Assembly (NCBI GenBank): GCA_030824965.1
Contig: JAPJQV010000007.1
Location: forward strand, 1-64,000
DNA: 64,000 nt
Direction of reading: 5' to 3'
Source: Micavibrio sp.
Lineage (GTDB): Bacteria > Pseudomonadota > Alphaproteobacteria > Micavibrionales > Micavibrionaceae
This document shows positions 1 through 8,827 of the stretch, one piece after another (the stretch's first letter is position 1; each line of letters opens with the position of its first letter). The notes under the pieces were generated by a model. The model searched no databases. It was not told the DNA's origin and saw only the letters and a program-made list of their open reading frames with translations. A program made the position numbers and the translations under genes.

Positions 1-833
1 GATACTGGAAAGGACATATCAGGCTCTCCCTTGTCACGTTCCCGGTCCAGCTCTACGCCGCCGTGACGGAAACCCAGAAAATCCGCCTGCATAAACTTAG
101 CCGCGAAACCGGCGAGCGCATTCATTATAAAAACAGTACCGAGAGCGAGGGCGTGATCGAGAGCAACGATATCGTCAAAGGCTATGAATACGAAAAGGGC
201 CATTACGTCGAGATAGAAGACAAGGAGCTTGAGAAACTGAAAGTCGAAAGCAACCATACGATAGACCTTGTTCAGTTCACCGATATCCGCACCATCGACC
301 CGATTTATTTCGACAAACCATATTTCATCGCGCCTGATGGCGATATCGCCATGGAAGCTTATGTGACATTACGTGATGCCTTGAAAGAAAGCGGTAAAGT
401 CGCACTGGGGCAGATTACGATTGGCGGACGTGAGCGGATCGGCGCGATCAAAGCCTGCGGAAAGGGCCTCATCATAGAGACGCTTCGCTATAATTACGAG
501 GTTCGCGAAGCGTCGAAATATTTCGAAAATATAGACGAAGATATCAAGCCAAACAAAGACCAGGTCGATCTGGCCCAGCAGCTGATCAAATCGAAAAGCG
601 GTAAATTCGACCCCAAGTCGTTTAAGGATACCTATCAGGAAGGCCTTCTTGAAATTATCAATGCAAAGCTTGCGCATCGCAAAGCGAAATTGCCGAAGGC
701 TCGTTCCGAACCCGGTAATGTCGTGAATATTATGGACGCATTGAAGAAAAGTCTCGCGCAATCCGAGAAATCAGGCGGGACGAAGAAAAAAACGAAATCC
801 AAATCTTCTGCCAAGAAAAAGAAAGCCGCTTAA
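1..833 (+). CDS. ku: Ku DNA end-binding protein (5' partial)
   Basis: Bacterial Ku binds double-strand DNA ends as a homodimer and recruits LigD for non-homologous end joining. The gene is cut by the window edge: the frame is open from base 3 and reads YWKGHIRLSLVTFPVQLY, the usual Ku beginning, so the GTG at 63 is internal and only a few residues are missing. The Ku core (RLHKLSRETGERI, then the beta-barrel/bridge region) fills most of the protein. The last ~40 residues are a Lys/Ser-rich basic tail typical of bacterial Ku and likely to contact DNA. The stop codon abuts the ligD start directly, so the two are translated from one mRNA. The family assignment is secure. Confidence 0.96.
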   Translation, partial: YWKGHIRLSLVTFPVQLYAAVTETQKIRLHKLSRETGERIHYKNSTESEGVIESNDIVKGYEYEKGHYVEIEDKELEKLKVESNHTIDLVQFTDIRTIDPIYFDKPYFIAPDGDIAMEAYVTLRDALKESGKVALGQITIGGRERIGAIKACGKGLIIETLRYNYEVREASKYFENIDEDIKPNKDQVDLAQQLIKSKSGKFDPKSFKDTYQEGLLEIINAKLAHRKAKLPKARSEPGNVVNIMDALKKSLAQSEKSGGTKKKTKSKSSAKKKKAA

Positions 834-3356
834 ATGGCTCTGGAAGAATATAAGAGGAAACGCGATTTCAAAATTACGGCCGAGCCACCGGGAAAGGTAA
901 AGAAATCAGGTAAGAAGCTTTCCTTCGTTATCCAAAAACATGACGCGACGCGGCTTCATTATGATTTCCGTCTTGAATTTGGCGGCGTTCTTTGGAGCTG
1001 GGCGGTCACGCGCGGTCCAAGTTTCAATCCGAAAGACAAGCGTCTGGCAGTGCGCACCGAAGACCACCCTTTGGCTTACGGGGAATTTGAAGGCATTATC
1101 CCGGAAGGCGAATATGGCGGCGGCACAGTGATGCTGTGGGATCAGGGGGAATGGATACCGGAGGTCGATGCGGCGGAAGGTATTAAAAAAGGCAGCCTGA
1201 AATTCACCCTTAAAGGAAAGCGGCTACAGGGAAAATGGGCGCTGGTGCGGATGCATACGCCAGACAAACGCGAGAACTGGCTGCTGATCAAAGAGAAGGA
1301 TGACTACGCCAATACGCGCAAGAAAGCTGAGACGTTTCTGGATGAATGGGCGTATAGCGTTACCTCGGGGCGTAAGATGGAAGAAATCGCCGAAGCCAAG
1401 GAAGTCTGGTCAAGCAAAAAAGGCAAAAAAGAAATATCCAAGGTAAAAGCAAAAAGCAAAACCGGGGCGGCAGACGTTAAAAAACTAATTAAAAAATATC
1501 CCGCCGTACAACTGGCAACACTCGTCGACCAGCCGCCGCAAGGCAAAAACTGGATTCATGAAGTTAAATTCGATGGCTATCGTTTGCTGGGATTTGTTTC
1601 AGGCGGTCATGTCGTTTTAAAAACGCGAAACGGTCTCGACTGGACGGAAAAATTTCCCGCCATCGCGGAAAGCCTTTCCCGGATCGAAGCCACAGACGCC
1701 GTCATCGATATGGAAGCGGTTATCACGGACGAAAAAGGCCGCACATCGTTTCAGTCATTGCAAAGAGCATTTAGGGAAGATGAGACAGGCCGGATTATCG
1801 CATACGCGTTCGACCTTCTGCATTTCGACGGAAAAGACCTTACCGGGCTTGGATTGTTAGAGCGCAAAGAAAAACTCGCAACCCTGCTCAAAAAATCGAA
1901 AAATACTTCTGCCGTTCTCTACAGTGAGCATATTTCAGGTGATGGGGAGAAGATGCTGGAAAATTCCTGCCAGATGGATCTGGAAGGAATTATTTCAAAA
2001 GATGCAGGATCCAAATATAGCACAGGCCGCCAGCGGAATTGGGTAAAGTCGAAATGTACCAAGCGACAGGAATTTATCATTACGGGGATGATGGCGGCGC
2101 GATCCGGCGGGCGCGATCTGGGCGCGCTTTATCTTGGTTATTACAAAGGCAAAAAACTCGCCTATGCCGGAAAAGTCGGCACTGGGTTTACCATGAAAAG
2201 CGCCGAAGACATCGCGAATAAACTAAAAAAGATCAAATCGTCAAAATCTGTTTTTACGCGCGAAGAAATGGAAGACCTTCCGGCGCAGGAATATAAAAAA
2301 ATATTCTGGGTAAAGCCGCACCTTCTCTGCGAGATTGAATTTACCGAATGGACCGATAGCGAACATATTCGCCATCCGTCGTTTCAAGGCCTTCGAGAAG
2401 ATAAGGGTGCGAAAAAAGTCATCCACGAAGAACCTGAGAAGATCGACAAAATAGTCCCGAAGGGAAATGCTACGAAGAAAAAGCACGATTCAGGAAAACT
2501 GGTTCTCGAAGGAGTTGAAATCACCCATCCGGAACGTGTGATTGACGAGGCGAGCGGGGTAACGAAAGGCGATCTGGCGCGCTATTATGCGGCAATTGCG
2601 CCTTATATGCTTAAATCGATTGCGGGGCGGCCGTTAAGCCTGTTGCGTTGTCCGGCGGGATTGAAAGACCAATGCTTTTTCCAGCGCAATCCGGGCAAAG
2701 GCCTCGGCGATCATGTCGAAACTTTTCATTTCAGGTATAAAGGCAAGAAATATGAATATCTTTATATCAATGACGCTAAAGGACTGATGGAGATCGTCCA
2801 GATGGGATCAATCGAAATCCATCCCTGGGGTGCGGATATCAAAGATATCGATCATCCTGACTGGATGGTGTTTGATCTTGATCCGGATACGTCGGTGCCA
2901 TTCGAAGCTGTCAAACTGGCAGCACTGGATTTGCGGGCGCGGCTGAAGAAATTCAAACTGGAATCATTTTTAAAAACGACAGGCGGCAAGGGCTTGCATG
3001 TCGTCGTGCCTTTGTCGGGAAAGAATGATTGGGAGGAAGTAAAAACCTTCGCCGAAAATCTCGCCGATCAGATGGTTGAAGACACGCCCGATGCCTATGT
3101 CGCGACAATGACCAAAAGCAAACGTACCGGGAAAATCTTTATCGACTTTTTCCGCAATGATTATACCGCAACCTCCGTAGCGGATTATGGCGTTCGCGCC
3201 AGGGAAGGCGCTCCTGTCGCTTTGCCCGTTGAATGGAGCGAGCTTAAAAAATTAAAAGCTGCCAGTCAGTTTTCAATGGACGATGTATTGAAACGGATAA
3301 AAAAGAATAAGCCGGACATGGCAAGGTATAAGAAGAAACAATCTTTGCCTAAATAA
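834..3356 (+). CDS. ligD: ATP-dependent DNA ligase D, three-domain NHEJ enzyme
   Basis: LigD trims, fills in and seals broken ends bound by Ku. The 840 residues carry all three modules in the order phosphoesterase, ligase, polymerase. The 3'-phosphoesterase (about 1-170) has H36, H42, D44 and H78, the same spacing as the metal ligands of Pseudomonas LigD. The ligase domain (about 220-535) has the adenylation motif KFDGYR with nucleophile K245. The primase-like polymerase domain (about 555-835) has the DLDP motif with D681 and D683. A Lys-rich linker joins the first two modules. The gene starts on the base after the ku stop, forming a compact NHEJ operon. Every catalytic residue I could check is present. 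Confidence 0.97.
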   Translation: MALEEYKRKRDFKITAEPPGKVKKSGKKLSFVIQKHDATRLHYDFRLEFGGVLWSWAVTRGPSFNPKDKRLAVRTEDHPLAYGEFEGIIPEGEYGGGTVMLWDQGEWIPEVDAAEGIKKGSLKFTLKGKRLQGKWALVRMHTPDKRENWLLIKEKDDYANTRKKAETFLDEWAYSVTSGRKMEEIAEAKEVWSSKKGKKEISKVKAKSKTGAADVKKLIKKYPAVQLATLVDQPPQGKNWIHEVKFDGYRLLGFVSGGHVVLKTRNGLDWTEKFPAIAESLSRIEATDAVIDMEAVITDEKGRTSFQSLQRAFREDETGRIIAYAFDLLHFDGKDLTGLGLLERKEKLATLLKKSKNTSAVLYSEHISGDGEKMLENSCQMDLEGIISKDAGSKYSTGRQRNWVKSKCTKRQEFIITGMMAARSGGRDLGALYLGYYKGKKLAYAGKVGTGFTMKSAEDIANKLKKIKSSKSVFTREEMEDLPAQEYKKIFWVKPHLLCEIEFTEWTDSEHIRHPSFQGLREDKGAKKVIHEEPEKIDKIVPKGNATKKKHDSGKLVLEGVEITHPERVIDEASGVTKGDLARYYAAIAPYMLKSIAGRPLSLLRCPAGLKDQCFFQRNPGKGLGDHVETFHFRYKGKKYEYLYINDAKGLMEIVQMGSIEIHPWGADIKDIDHPDWMVFDLDPDTSVPFEAVKLAALDLRARLKKFKLESFLKTTGGKGLHVVVPLSGKNDWEEVKTFAENLADQMVEDTPDAYVATMTKSKRTGKIFIDFFRNDYTATSVADYGVRAREGAPVALPVEWSELKKLKAASQFSMDDVLKRIKKNKPDMARYKKKQSLPK

Positions 3357-3371
3357 ATCTTTTACAGCAAT

Positions 3372-3397
3372 AAGAAAACCCGGTCACAAGGACCGGG
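3372..3397 (-). terminator. Rho-independent terminator of the csbD-like gene
   Basis: A perfect 7-bp stem, CCCGGTC (3379-3385) and GACCGGG (3391-3397), encloses a 5-nt loop. Read on the minus strand it is followed by TTTTCTTATT, a normal U-tract, and lies 27 bases past the csbD stop. On the plus strand the trailing CTCTT is weaker, but it may also help to end the ligD message. Confidence 0.8.
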
Positions 3398-3423
3398 CTC
3401 TTAATTGCCGTTAGGCAAATTGA

Positions 3424-3594
3424 TTAATCGCGAAGCGCGTCTTTTGCGCCGCCGATAGCATTCTGGACTTTACCGGAAACTTTATCGGCTTTGCCTTCTG
3501 CTTCGAGCTTTGCGTCACCAGACACTTTACCAGCGGCTTCTTTAACAGAACCCTTCGCTTGGTCCATCATGCCTTCAATACGATCTCTATTCAT
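3424..3594 (-). CDS. CsbD-like general stress protein
   Basis: This 56-residue protein has the CsbD-family pattern: MNRDRIEGMMDQAKGSVKEA at the N-terminus, followed by short alanine/glycine/lysine helices (AAGKVSGDAKLEAEGKADKV) and a KVQNAIGG segment. CsbD proteins are small, hydrophilic and induced by stress; their molecular function is unknown. The start is fixed by a GGAG ribosome site 7 bases upstream (3601-3605 region). A candidate EcfG-type promoter lies at 3625-3649 and a terminator at 3372-3397, so the gene is a self-contained monocistronic unit. Confidence 0.9.
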   Translation of the reverse strand: MNRDRIEGMMDQAKGSVKEAAGKVSGDAKLEAEGKADKVSGKVQNAIGGAKDALRD

Positions 3595-3624
3595 TTTAAT
3601 CTCCGTTTGTTGTTGTGCTTAACC

Positions 3625-3649
3625 AACGGATAAAAGAGGTCAAAGTTCC
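3625..3649 (-). promoter_or_regulatory. Candidate EcfG (general stress) sigma promoter
   Basis: On the minus strand GGAAC (complement of 3645-3649) is followed after exactly 16 bases by CGTT (complement of 3625-3628). GGAAC-N16/17-CGTT is the recognition pattern of the alphaproteobacterial stress sigma factor EcfG/RpoE2. It sits 31 bases before the start of the CsbD-like gene, a typical stress regulon member. An overlapping TTGACC could also act as a sigma-70 -35 box. Confidence 0.65.
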
Positions 3650-3668
3650 GGACAAATTTTTGATGAAT

Positions 3669-3875
3669 TTACAGGCACTTACCGCCAACTTCGGAAAGCG
3701 GCATACAGAAAAGCCCACCGTCTTTGCCGTCGGCATCGGCGAAGCATACGACAGGATAGCCGTCCGGCTTACATATAGAGTAGATGCCCGCCATCGTGAT
3801 CTGGCGTTTCAAGGCGCCATCGCCGCAGGAAGCGAGAGGTAAAGTCATCAAGGCGATCAAGATTATTTTCTTCAT
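3669..3875 (-). CDS. Small cysteine-rich lipoprotein downstream of kefC
   Basis: A 68-residue secreted lipoprotein. The N-terminus MKKIILIALMTLPLASC is a lipoprotein signal peptide with lipobox LASC, so Cys17 should be lipidated. The mature part is only about 50 residues and holds four further cysteines (SIC, VVC, LFC, GKC) in a Gly/Asp-rich segment, which could form two disulfides. The start codon overlaps the kefC stop by four bases (ATGA) and has its own GGAG site, so it is translationally coupled to the antiporter. No function is known to me; the coupling hints at a periplasmic accessory role for Kef, but that is inference. Confidence 0.75.
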   Translation of the reverse strand: MKKIILIALMTLPLASCGDGALKRQITMAGIYSICKPDGYPVVCFADADGKDGGLFCMPLSEVGGKCL

Positions 3876-5749
3876 AAGGGCGCTCCTGTTTTATGTTCCC
3901 AATTCTCGGTTTGATGCGCTTCTGCATCCAAACGGTCTTTTTCGAAAAGTTCGATCAATTGCTGGCGTGATTCGACGGCAAAAGAAATCCAGTCTTTATC
4001 GTTATCGTTGAAATGCGCGGCGTCTTCCATGCTTTTGCGGTCATGCATGGCAAATTTCCGTGCCAGTGTTTTGGCGGTAAAGGCACGGTATCCCATAAAG
4101 CGCAATACGGCTTCGCCTGCATTCAGTGCCGATGAGAATGTTTCACGTTCTATGTGATCGGCGCCCGCTTTGATGAAATCCTGCGCATTACGGCGGTCAT
4201 AAGCACGCACGACGATTTTGACATGCGGATAGGATTCCTTAATGCGCTTCGTGGCCTCGACGCTTTTTTGGAAATCATCGATACCGATCACGATAATCTT
4301 CGCATGCTCGATGCCTGCTTTTTCCAGCAGATGCATATCGAGCACTTCGCCGTAATAGACCTTCCACCCGAATTTGCGGAGAAAGTCGATCTGGGTTGGG
4401 TCATGGTCGAGAATGGTTGCGCCGATACGCTTGGCCTGAAGCAAGCGACCGATAATCTGGCCGAAGCGTCCATAGCCGAAAATAATAACCGGGTTATGTT
4501 CGTTGAGCGGCGGCAGGATAGGCGATACTTCGCCTGTTTTGCGCGAGTCAAGCCATGGCACGATGACTTTATCATATAGAAGGATCAGGAGCGGTGTTGC
4601 CATCATTGAGATAGAGACGATAACATTAAGCGTGCTGGTCAATTCCGGCGTCAGGAGTTTTACCTGTGACGCAAACTGGAAGATTACGAAAGCGAACTCG
4701 CCGCCTTGCGCCAATAAAATAGCAAACATCAGATTATCGCGAACGCTGAACTTGATGAACTTGGCAAGGCCGATCAGTACCAATGCTTTTACCGCAACCA
4801 GACCGATAGAAGCGCTGAGGATCATCGGAATGTTTTTCGAGAATACATCGAAATTGATTGTCATGCCGACCGAGATAAAGAACAGGCCGAGGAGCAAAGA
4901 CTTGAACGGTTCGATCTGGTTTTCAATTTCATGCTTGTATTCGGAGTCAGCCAGAATGACGCCGGCGATAAATGCGCCCATGGCGGGGGTCAATCCGGCA
5001 GATAACATGATAAACGTAACGCCGATGACGAGGAGCAGAGCAGTAGCCGTAAAAATCTCCCGCACGCCGGTTCTGGCAATATAATGAAGAACATGACGGA
5101 CAGCGTAATGACCGGCTGCGATCAGTAAAGTGACCAGCCCTATAACTTTCAGGCTTTTCTCCCAAAGTGATCCGCCGCTGCCTTGTTCGACGACTTTCAA
5201 AACATCGGTAATGGTTTTGACATCCGTGGCCGTTGCCTGAGCCAATAGCGGGATAATGGCAAGAATAGGAATAATCGCCAGATCTTGAAAAAGCAGAACT
5301 GAAAACGCGGATTGCCCCGTCTTGGCGGGAAAAAGATTTCGCTCTGACATAATTTGCAGGGAAATGGCTGTTGAGGATAATGCGAGACCCAGACCGACCG
5401 CGGTTGCTATTGGCCATGGCATGCCAAAAACAATACATGGGATTGTGATAAGCGCTGTTGTTGCCACCATCTGGCTGCTGCCAAGCCCGAGCAGGCTTTT
5501 TCGCAAACGCCATAAAACTTTAGGTTCCAATTCCAGACCGATAAGAAACAGCATCATAACGACGCCGAATTCGGAGAAATGAAGAAGAGTTTCCGCTTCT
5601 GTAATTAATCCCATGCCGAAAGGGCCGATAATAACGCCCGCGACGATATAGCCGAGGACTGTGCCAAGGCCTGATCGTTTGGCGAGCGGCACGACGATAA
5701 CGGCGGCGAGTAACAATATCAGGGCATAGAAAAGGAAATCTCCGTGCAT
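3872..5749 (-). CDS. kefC: KefB/KefC-type K+:H+ antiporter with RCK domain
   Basis: A 625-residue CPA2-family antiporter, close in length to E. coli KefC. Residues 1-395 are the multi-helix Na+/H+ exchanger-type membrane domain, with conserved LLFQDLAIIP at 152-161 and GLFFISVGM at 288-296. The cytoplasmic RCK/TrkA-N nucleotide-binding domain begins near 420 with GYGRFG (425-430) and an acidic strand end at D448/D450. Kef systems release K+ to acidify the cytoplasm during electrophile stress and are gated by glutathione adducts. A KefF-like oxidoreductase lies 27 bp upstream on the same strand, as in enteric kefFC operons, and a small lipoprotein gene overlaps the 3' end. Confidence 0.92.
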   Translation of the reverse strand: MHGDFLFYALILLLAAVIVVPLAKRSGLGTVLGYIVAGVIIGPFGMGLITEAETLLHFSEFGVVMMLFLIGLELEPKVLWRLRKSLLGLGSSQMVATTALITIPCIVFGMPWPIATAVGLGLALSSTAISLQIMSERNLFPAKTGQSAFSVLLFQDLAIIPILAIIPLLAQATATDVKTITDVLKVVEQGSGGSLWEKSLKVIGLVTLLIAAGHYAVRHVLHYIARTGVREIFTATALLLVIGVTFIMLSAGLTPAMGAFIAGVILADSEYKHEIENQIEPFKSLLLGLFFISVGMTINFDVFSKNIPMILSASIGLVAVKALVLIGLAKFIKFSVRDNLMFAILLAQGGEFAFVIFQFASQVKLLTPELTSTLNVIVSISMMATPLLILLYDKVIVPWLDSRKTGEVSPILPPLNEHNPVIIFGYGRFGQIIGRLLQAKRIGATILDHDPTQIDFLRKFGWKVYYGEVLDMHLLEKAGIEHAKIIVIGIDDFQKSVEATKRIKESYPHVKIVVRAYDRRNAQDFIKAGADHIERETFSSALNAGEAVLRFMGYRAFTAKTLARKFAMHDRKSMEDAAHFNDNDKDWISFAVESRQQLIELFEKDRLDAEAHQTENWEHKTGAPL

Positions 5750-5776
5750 GTATCAAACTTCCTTCTGGGGGATTAG

Positions 5777-6355
5777 CTAGAATTTCGGTGTAAGCGGGCT
5801 TTCAAATATAGGCAGGTCTTTTCCGTTGACCAGATCCGTAATGATTTCCTTGAATTTAATCGTATGGTCTACGACGTCTTGCGCTGTCGCCGTGCGGGTA
5901 TTCTTGAAAACCAAAGGTTGTAAATATTTCATGCCGCACTGGAAAGCGATCTGATCGAAAGGCAGCATGAAATAGGCAATCGGGTATCTCTTGTCGTAAT
6001 CACTGTCACGATAAAACTCGCCGCCGATACCGGCTGTAACCGCCGATAAAAGTTTCTTGTTTTCCAATTTGGTACCGCCGGGACCGAACGCCCAGCCGGG
6101 GGACAGGACCAGATCGATCCATTCTGTCATTAGGGCAGGGCAGGTGTACCAATAGAGCGGGTGCTGGAAAACGATAACGTCATGCTGCTCGAGAAGTTCA
6201 TGTTCTCTTGGCGCGTTGATGTGAAAATCCGGATATTCTTCATACAGGTCATGAAAAGTCACGCCGTCCATATTGCGAACGGCTTCGATCATCGGCTGGT
6301 GAATGCGGGATCGGTGAAGTGCCGGATGGGCAAATAAAATAAGAACTTTGGCCAT
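5777..6355 (-). CDS. kefF: KefF/KefG-like NAD(P)H-dependent flavin oxidoreductase
   Basis: A 192-residue flavodoxin-fold quinone reductase. The start MAKVLILFAHPALHRSRIH is the FMN phosphate-binding region, and FQHPLYWYTCPALMTEWID is the flavin-contacting loop of the KefF/KefG/MdaB family. In enteric bacteria such proteins are ancillary subunits needed for full Kef activity. Placement 27 bp upstream of the kefC-like gene on the same strand supports that role. KefF and KefG cannot be told apart from sequence alone here; the symbol rests on the kefF-kefC order. Confidence 0.85.
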   Translation of the reverse strand: MAKVLILFAHPALHRSRIHQPMIEAVRNMDGVTFHDLYEEYPDFHINAPREHELLEQHDVIVFQHPLYWYTCPALMTEWIDLVLSPGWAFGPGGTKLENKKLLSAVTAGIGGEFYRDSDYDKRYPIAYFMLPFDQIAFQCGMKYLQPLVFKNTRTATAQDVVDHTIKFKEIITDLVNGKDLPIFESPLTPKF

Positions 6356-6414
6356 GAGATGACTGTAAAGCCCGACTCATTCAAAGTCCATGATTTATCA
6401 GTAATTTAAAGTAA

Positions 6415-8496
6415 TTATCCGGACCGCAAATACGAAATGGCCTGATCGCGTTCGAACAGGTATAAAAGCGCTCTTAAAGCCTGCCCGCGCGGGGTTTTCA
6501 GGTCTAAATCCTTTGAAAGAATCAATCTTGCATCGTCTCGGGCGGTTAATAAAAGATCTGAATGCGCCGCTATGTCGGCAAGTTTAAACTCGGGCAATCC
6601 GCTTTGCTTGGTGCCGAGAATTTCCCCGCCGCCGCGCAATTCCAGATCTTTCTCGGCAATCAAAAATCCGTCTTCGGTGTCGCGCATGATTTTCAACCGC
6701 TCTTTCGCCGCTTCCGATAAAGGCGATGCATAAAACAGGAAACAATAAGACGCTTTATCGCCGCGCCCGACGCGGCCTCTCAATTGGTGCAATTGGGCAA
6801 GGCCGAAGCGCTCGGCATGTTCGATCACCATGATCGTGGCATTGGGCACATTCACGCCGACCTCGATAACAGTAGTGGCGACCAATATATGAATTTCACC
6901 GCGGGAGAATTTCTCCATCACCGCGTCTTTTTCGGCGGCTTTCATCTTGCCGTGAATAAGGCCGACATCATCGCCGAAGAATTTCTGTAAAACCTGATAG
7001 CGTTCTTCCGCCGCTGCCAAATCAAGAAATTCGGATTCTTCGACAAGCGGGCAAACCCAATATACTTGTGCGCCTTCTTTTGTCTGGCGCTGCAATCCCG
7101 CGATCATGTCTTCGAGCTTGTCCTGCGCGATCAATCGCGTATCGATGGGTTTTCTTCCCGGTGGTTTTTCCATGATGCGCGATACATCCATATCGCCGTA
7201 AGCAGTCAGGGTGAGGGTGCGGGGAATAGGCGTTGCCGTCATCACCAGCACGTCGCTGGCGCGGGTTTTGGATGAGAGGAGCAATCTCTGTTGCACGCCG
7301 AAACGGTGCTGCTCGTCAATCACCGCCAGTCCTAAATTGTCAAAACTGACGCTTTCCTGAAATAATGCATGCGTGCCAATAACTATTTGTGCCGATCCGT
7401 CTGCGATTTTCTCGACGATCTTATCCCGCGCCTTTCCCTTATCGCGTCCGGTCAAAACCACGAAAGAAATGCCGATCTTCTCGAAATAAGGTGCAAGTGT
7501 TTCCGCGTGCTGCCGCGCAAGAATTTCCGTAGGGGCCATAATTGCGCCTTGGGCGCCGCTATCGACCGCATTCATCATAGCCAGCGCGGCGACAATCGTT
7601 TTTCCCGATCCTACATCGCCCTGAAGCAAGCGCGACATACGAAGCGGTTCTTTCATATCCGCGTCGATCTCGTTTAAAGCTTCGGCTTGCCCTTTGGTCA
7701 ATTTCCATGGCAAAGCGCCGAGAAGTCTCTTGCGCATATTGCCGTTCGTTTGAAAAACGCGCCCGTTTTGTTTCTTTTGCTGGTTACGAACGATAAGAAG
7801 CGCTAACTGGTTAGCCAGAAGTTCGTCATAGGCGAGGCGTTCCCGCGCAGGGGCGTTTAATTCCAGATCCTGCGGCGATGCCGGGTAATGGATTTTAACA
7901 GCCGCACCTTTCCAGTCCTGCCACTCCTTGCGGTTTTTATGCGCCTCATCCAGCCATTCCGGCAGCTGCGGCACCTTATCAAGTGCCGCTAAAATGTTCT
8001 TGCGCAAAGAGCGGTTGGTAATACCGGCAGTAAGCGGATAAATCGGCTCGATAGCTTCGGCATTGTCTTCAGCGCCGCTGCCTAAAATATCGGGATGGAC
8101 GATTTGTTTCGTGCCTTTGAAATCCTCGACCTTGCCACTGATCACGACGCTCTCATTGACCGGATATTGTTTTTCGATCCATGCCGGATGGGCGTTGAAA
8201 AATACAAGATCCATGAAACGTGAATTATCGCGGACGCGAATGCGGTAAGGCATGTTGCGCCTTGGCGGGGCGGAATGCTTATCGACGGTCACGGTAACGA
8301 TGACCGTCTGGTCCGCTTTCGCTGCGGAAATATTTTCGACTCTCTGGCGCTCTATAAAATCTATGGGCAGGTGAAACAGCAAATCCAAAAGTTTCGGCCC
8401 GCCGAGAAGTTTCTCAAGGAGCTTGAGATTCTTCGGTCCAATCCCCTGTAAATTTCCAAGAGATTGAAATAGCGGATCAAGAACGAAAGGGCGCAT
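6415..8496 (-). CDS. recG: ATP-dependent DNA helicase RecG
   Basis: RecG remodels stalled replication forks and Holliday junctions. The 693-residue protein has the N-terminal wedge/OB domain (about 1-250), Walker A GDVGSGKT at 293-300, the DEQHRFG box, TATPIPRTLTLTAYGDMD, and the C-terminal helicase lobe with RGRVGRGDKASYC. The final segment (GGGEILGTKQSGLPEFKLAD) is the RecG C-terminal signature. It is divergent from sdhE-mfd with a 53-bp intergenic region, an arrangement common in alphaproteobacteria. Confidence 0.97.
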   Translation of the reverse strand: MRPFVLDPLFQSLGNLQGIGPKNLKLLEKLLGGPKLLDLLFHLPIDFIERQRVENISAAKADQTVIVTVTVDKHSAPPRRNMPYRIRVRDNSRFMDLVFFNAHPAWIEKQYPVNESVVISGKVEDFKGTKQIVHPDILGSGAEDNAEAIEPIYPLTAGITNRSLRKNILAALDKVPQLPEWLDEAHKNRKEWQDWKGAAVKIHYPASPQDLELNAPARERLAYDELLANQLALLIVRNQQKKQNGRVFQTNGNMRKRLLGALPWKLTKGQAEALNEIDADMKEPLRMSRLLQGDVGSGKTIVAALAMMNAVDSGAQGAIMAPTEILARQHAETLAPYFEKIGISFVVLTGRDKGKARDKIVEKIADGSAQIVIGTHALFQESVSFDNLGLAVIDEQHRFGVQQRLLLSSKTRASDVLVMTATPIPRTLTLTAYGDMDVSRIMEKPPGRKPIDTRLIAQDKLEDMIAGLQRQTKEGAQVYWVCPLVEESEFLDLAAAEERYQVLQKFFGDDVGLIHGKMKAAEKDAVMEKFSRGEIHILVATTVIEVGVNVPNATIMVIEHAERFGLAQLHQLRGRVGRGDKASYCFLFYASPLSEAAKERLKIMRDTEDGFLIAEKDLELRGGGEILGTKQSGLPEFKLADIAAHSDLLLTARDDARLILSKDLDLKTPRGQALRALLYLFERDQAISYLRSG

Positions 8497-8515
8497 GGCT
8501 GAAAGTTATTTCACC

Positions 8516-8544
8516 TTGACATAAATGTAAATGCGCCCGACATT
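8516..8544 (+). promoter_or_regulatory. Candidate promoter of sdhE-mfd, leaderless spacing
   Basis: A consensus -35 box TTGACA at 8516-8521 is followed after 17 bases by GACATT at 8539-8544, a weak -10. The sdhE start codon lies only five bases further and has no Shine-Dalgarno sequence, so the transcript may begin at or next to the AUG. Confidence 0.5.
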
Positions 8545-8549
8545 GCGGC

Positions 8550-8819
8550 ATGGAAAAAACCTATTCTACTGAAGAGTTTCGCCGGATGCTGAAGTTTCGT
8601 GCCTGGCACCGCGGCACGCGCGAAATGGACCTGCTTTTGGGGTCTTTTGCCGACCGAAATATCGACGCTTTTGACGCCGATCAGCTGAAAGAATTTGAAA
8701 AACTTCTCGAATGTCCCGATCCCGATCTCTATGAATGGGTGTCCGGCCAGTCAAAACCGCCCGAAGATGAAGAATCTTCGGTAATGACCTTGCTTTTACA
8801 GCATCAATTTGCCAGATAA
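8550..8819 (+). CDS. sdhE: Succinate dehydrogenase assembly factor SdhE (SDHAF2 family)
   Basis: An 89-residue protein that helps covalent FAD attachment to the succinate dehydrogenase flavoprotein. It has the family core: FRRMLKFRAWHRGTREMDLL with the diagnostic RGxxE motif at residues 21-25, then the acidic helix (DAFDADQLKEFEKLLECPD) and the conserved Tyr-Glu-Trp segment (DLYEWVSG). It lies 8 bp before mfd and is probably cotranscribed with it; recG diverges on the other side. No ribosome site is visible before the ATG. Confidence 0.93.
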   Translation: MEKTYSTEEFRRMLKFRAWHRGTREMDLLLGSFADRNIDAFDADQLKEFEKLLECPDPDLYEWVSGQSKPPEDEESSVMTLLLQHQFAR

Positions 8820-8827
8820 TTGCGCCA

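Noticed and set aside
3615..3842. Plus-strand open frame opposite the small lipoprotein
   Set aside because: The minus-strand frame has a lipobox signal peptide, ribosome site and coupling to kefC; the plus frame has none.
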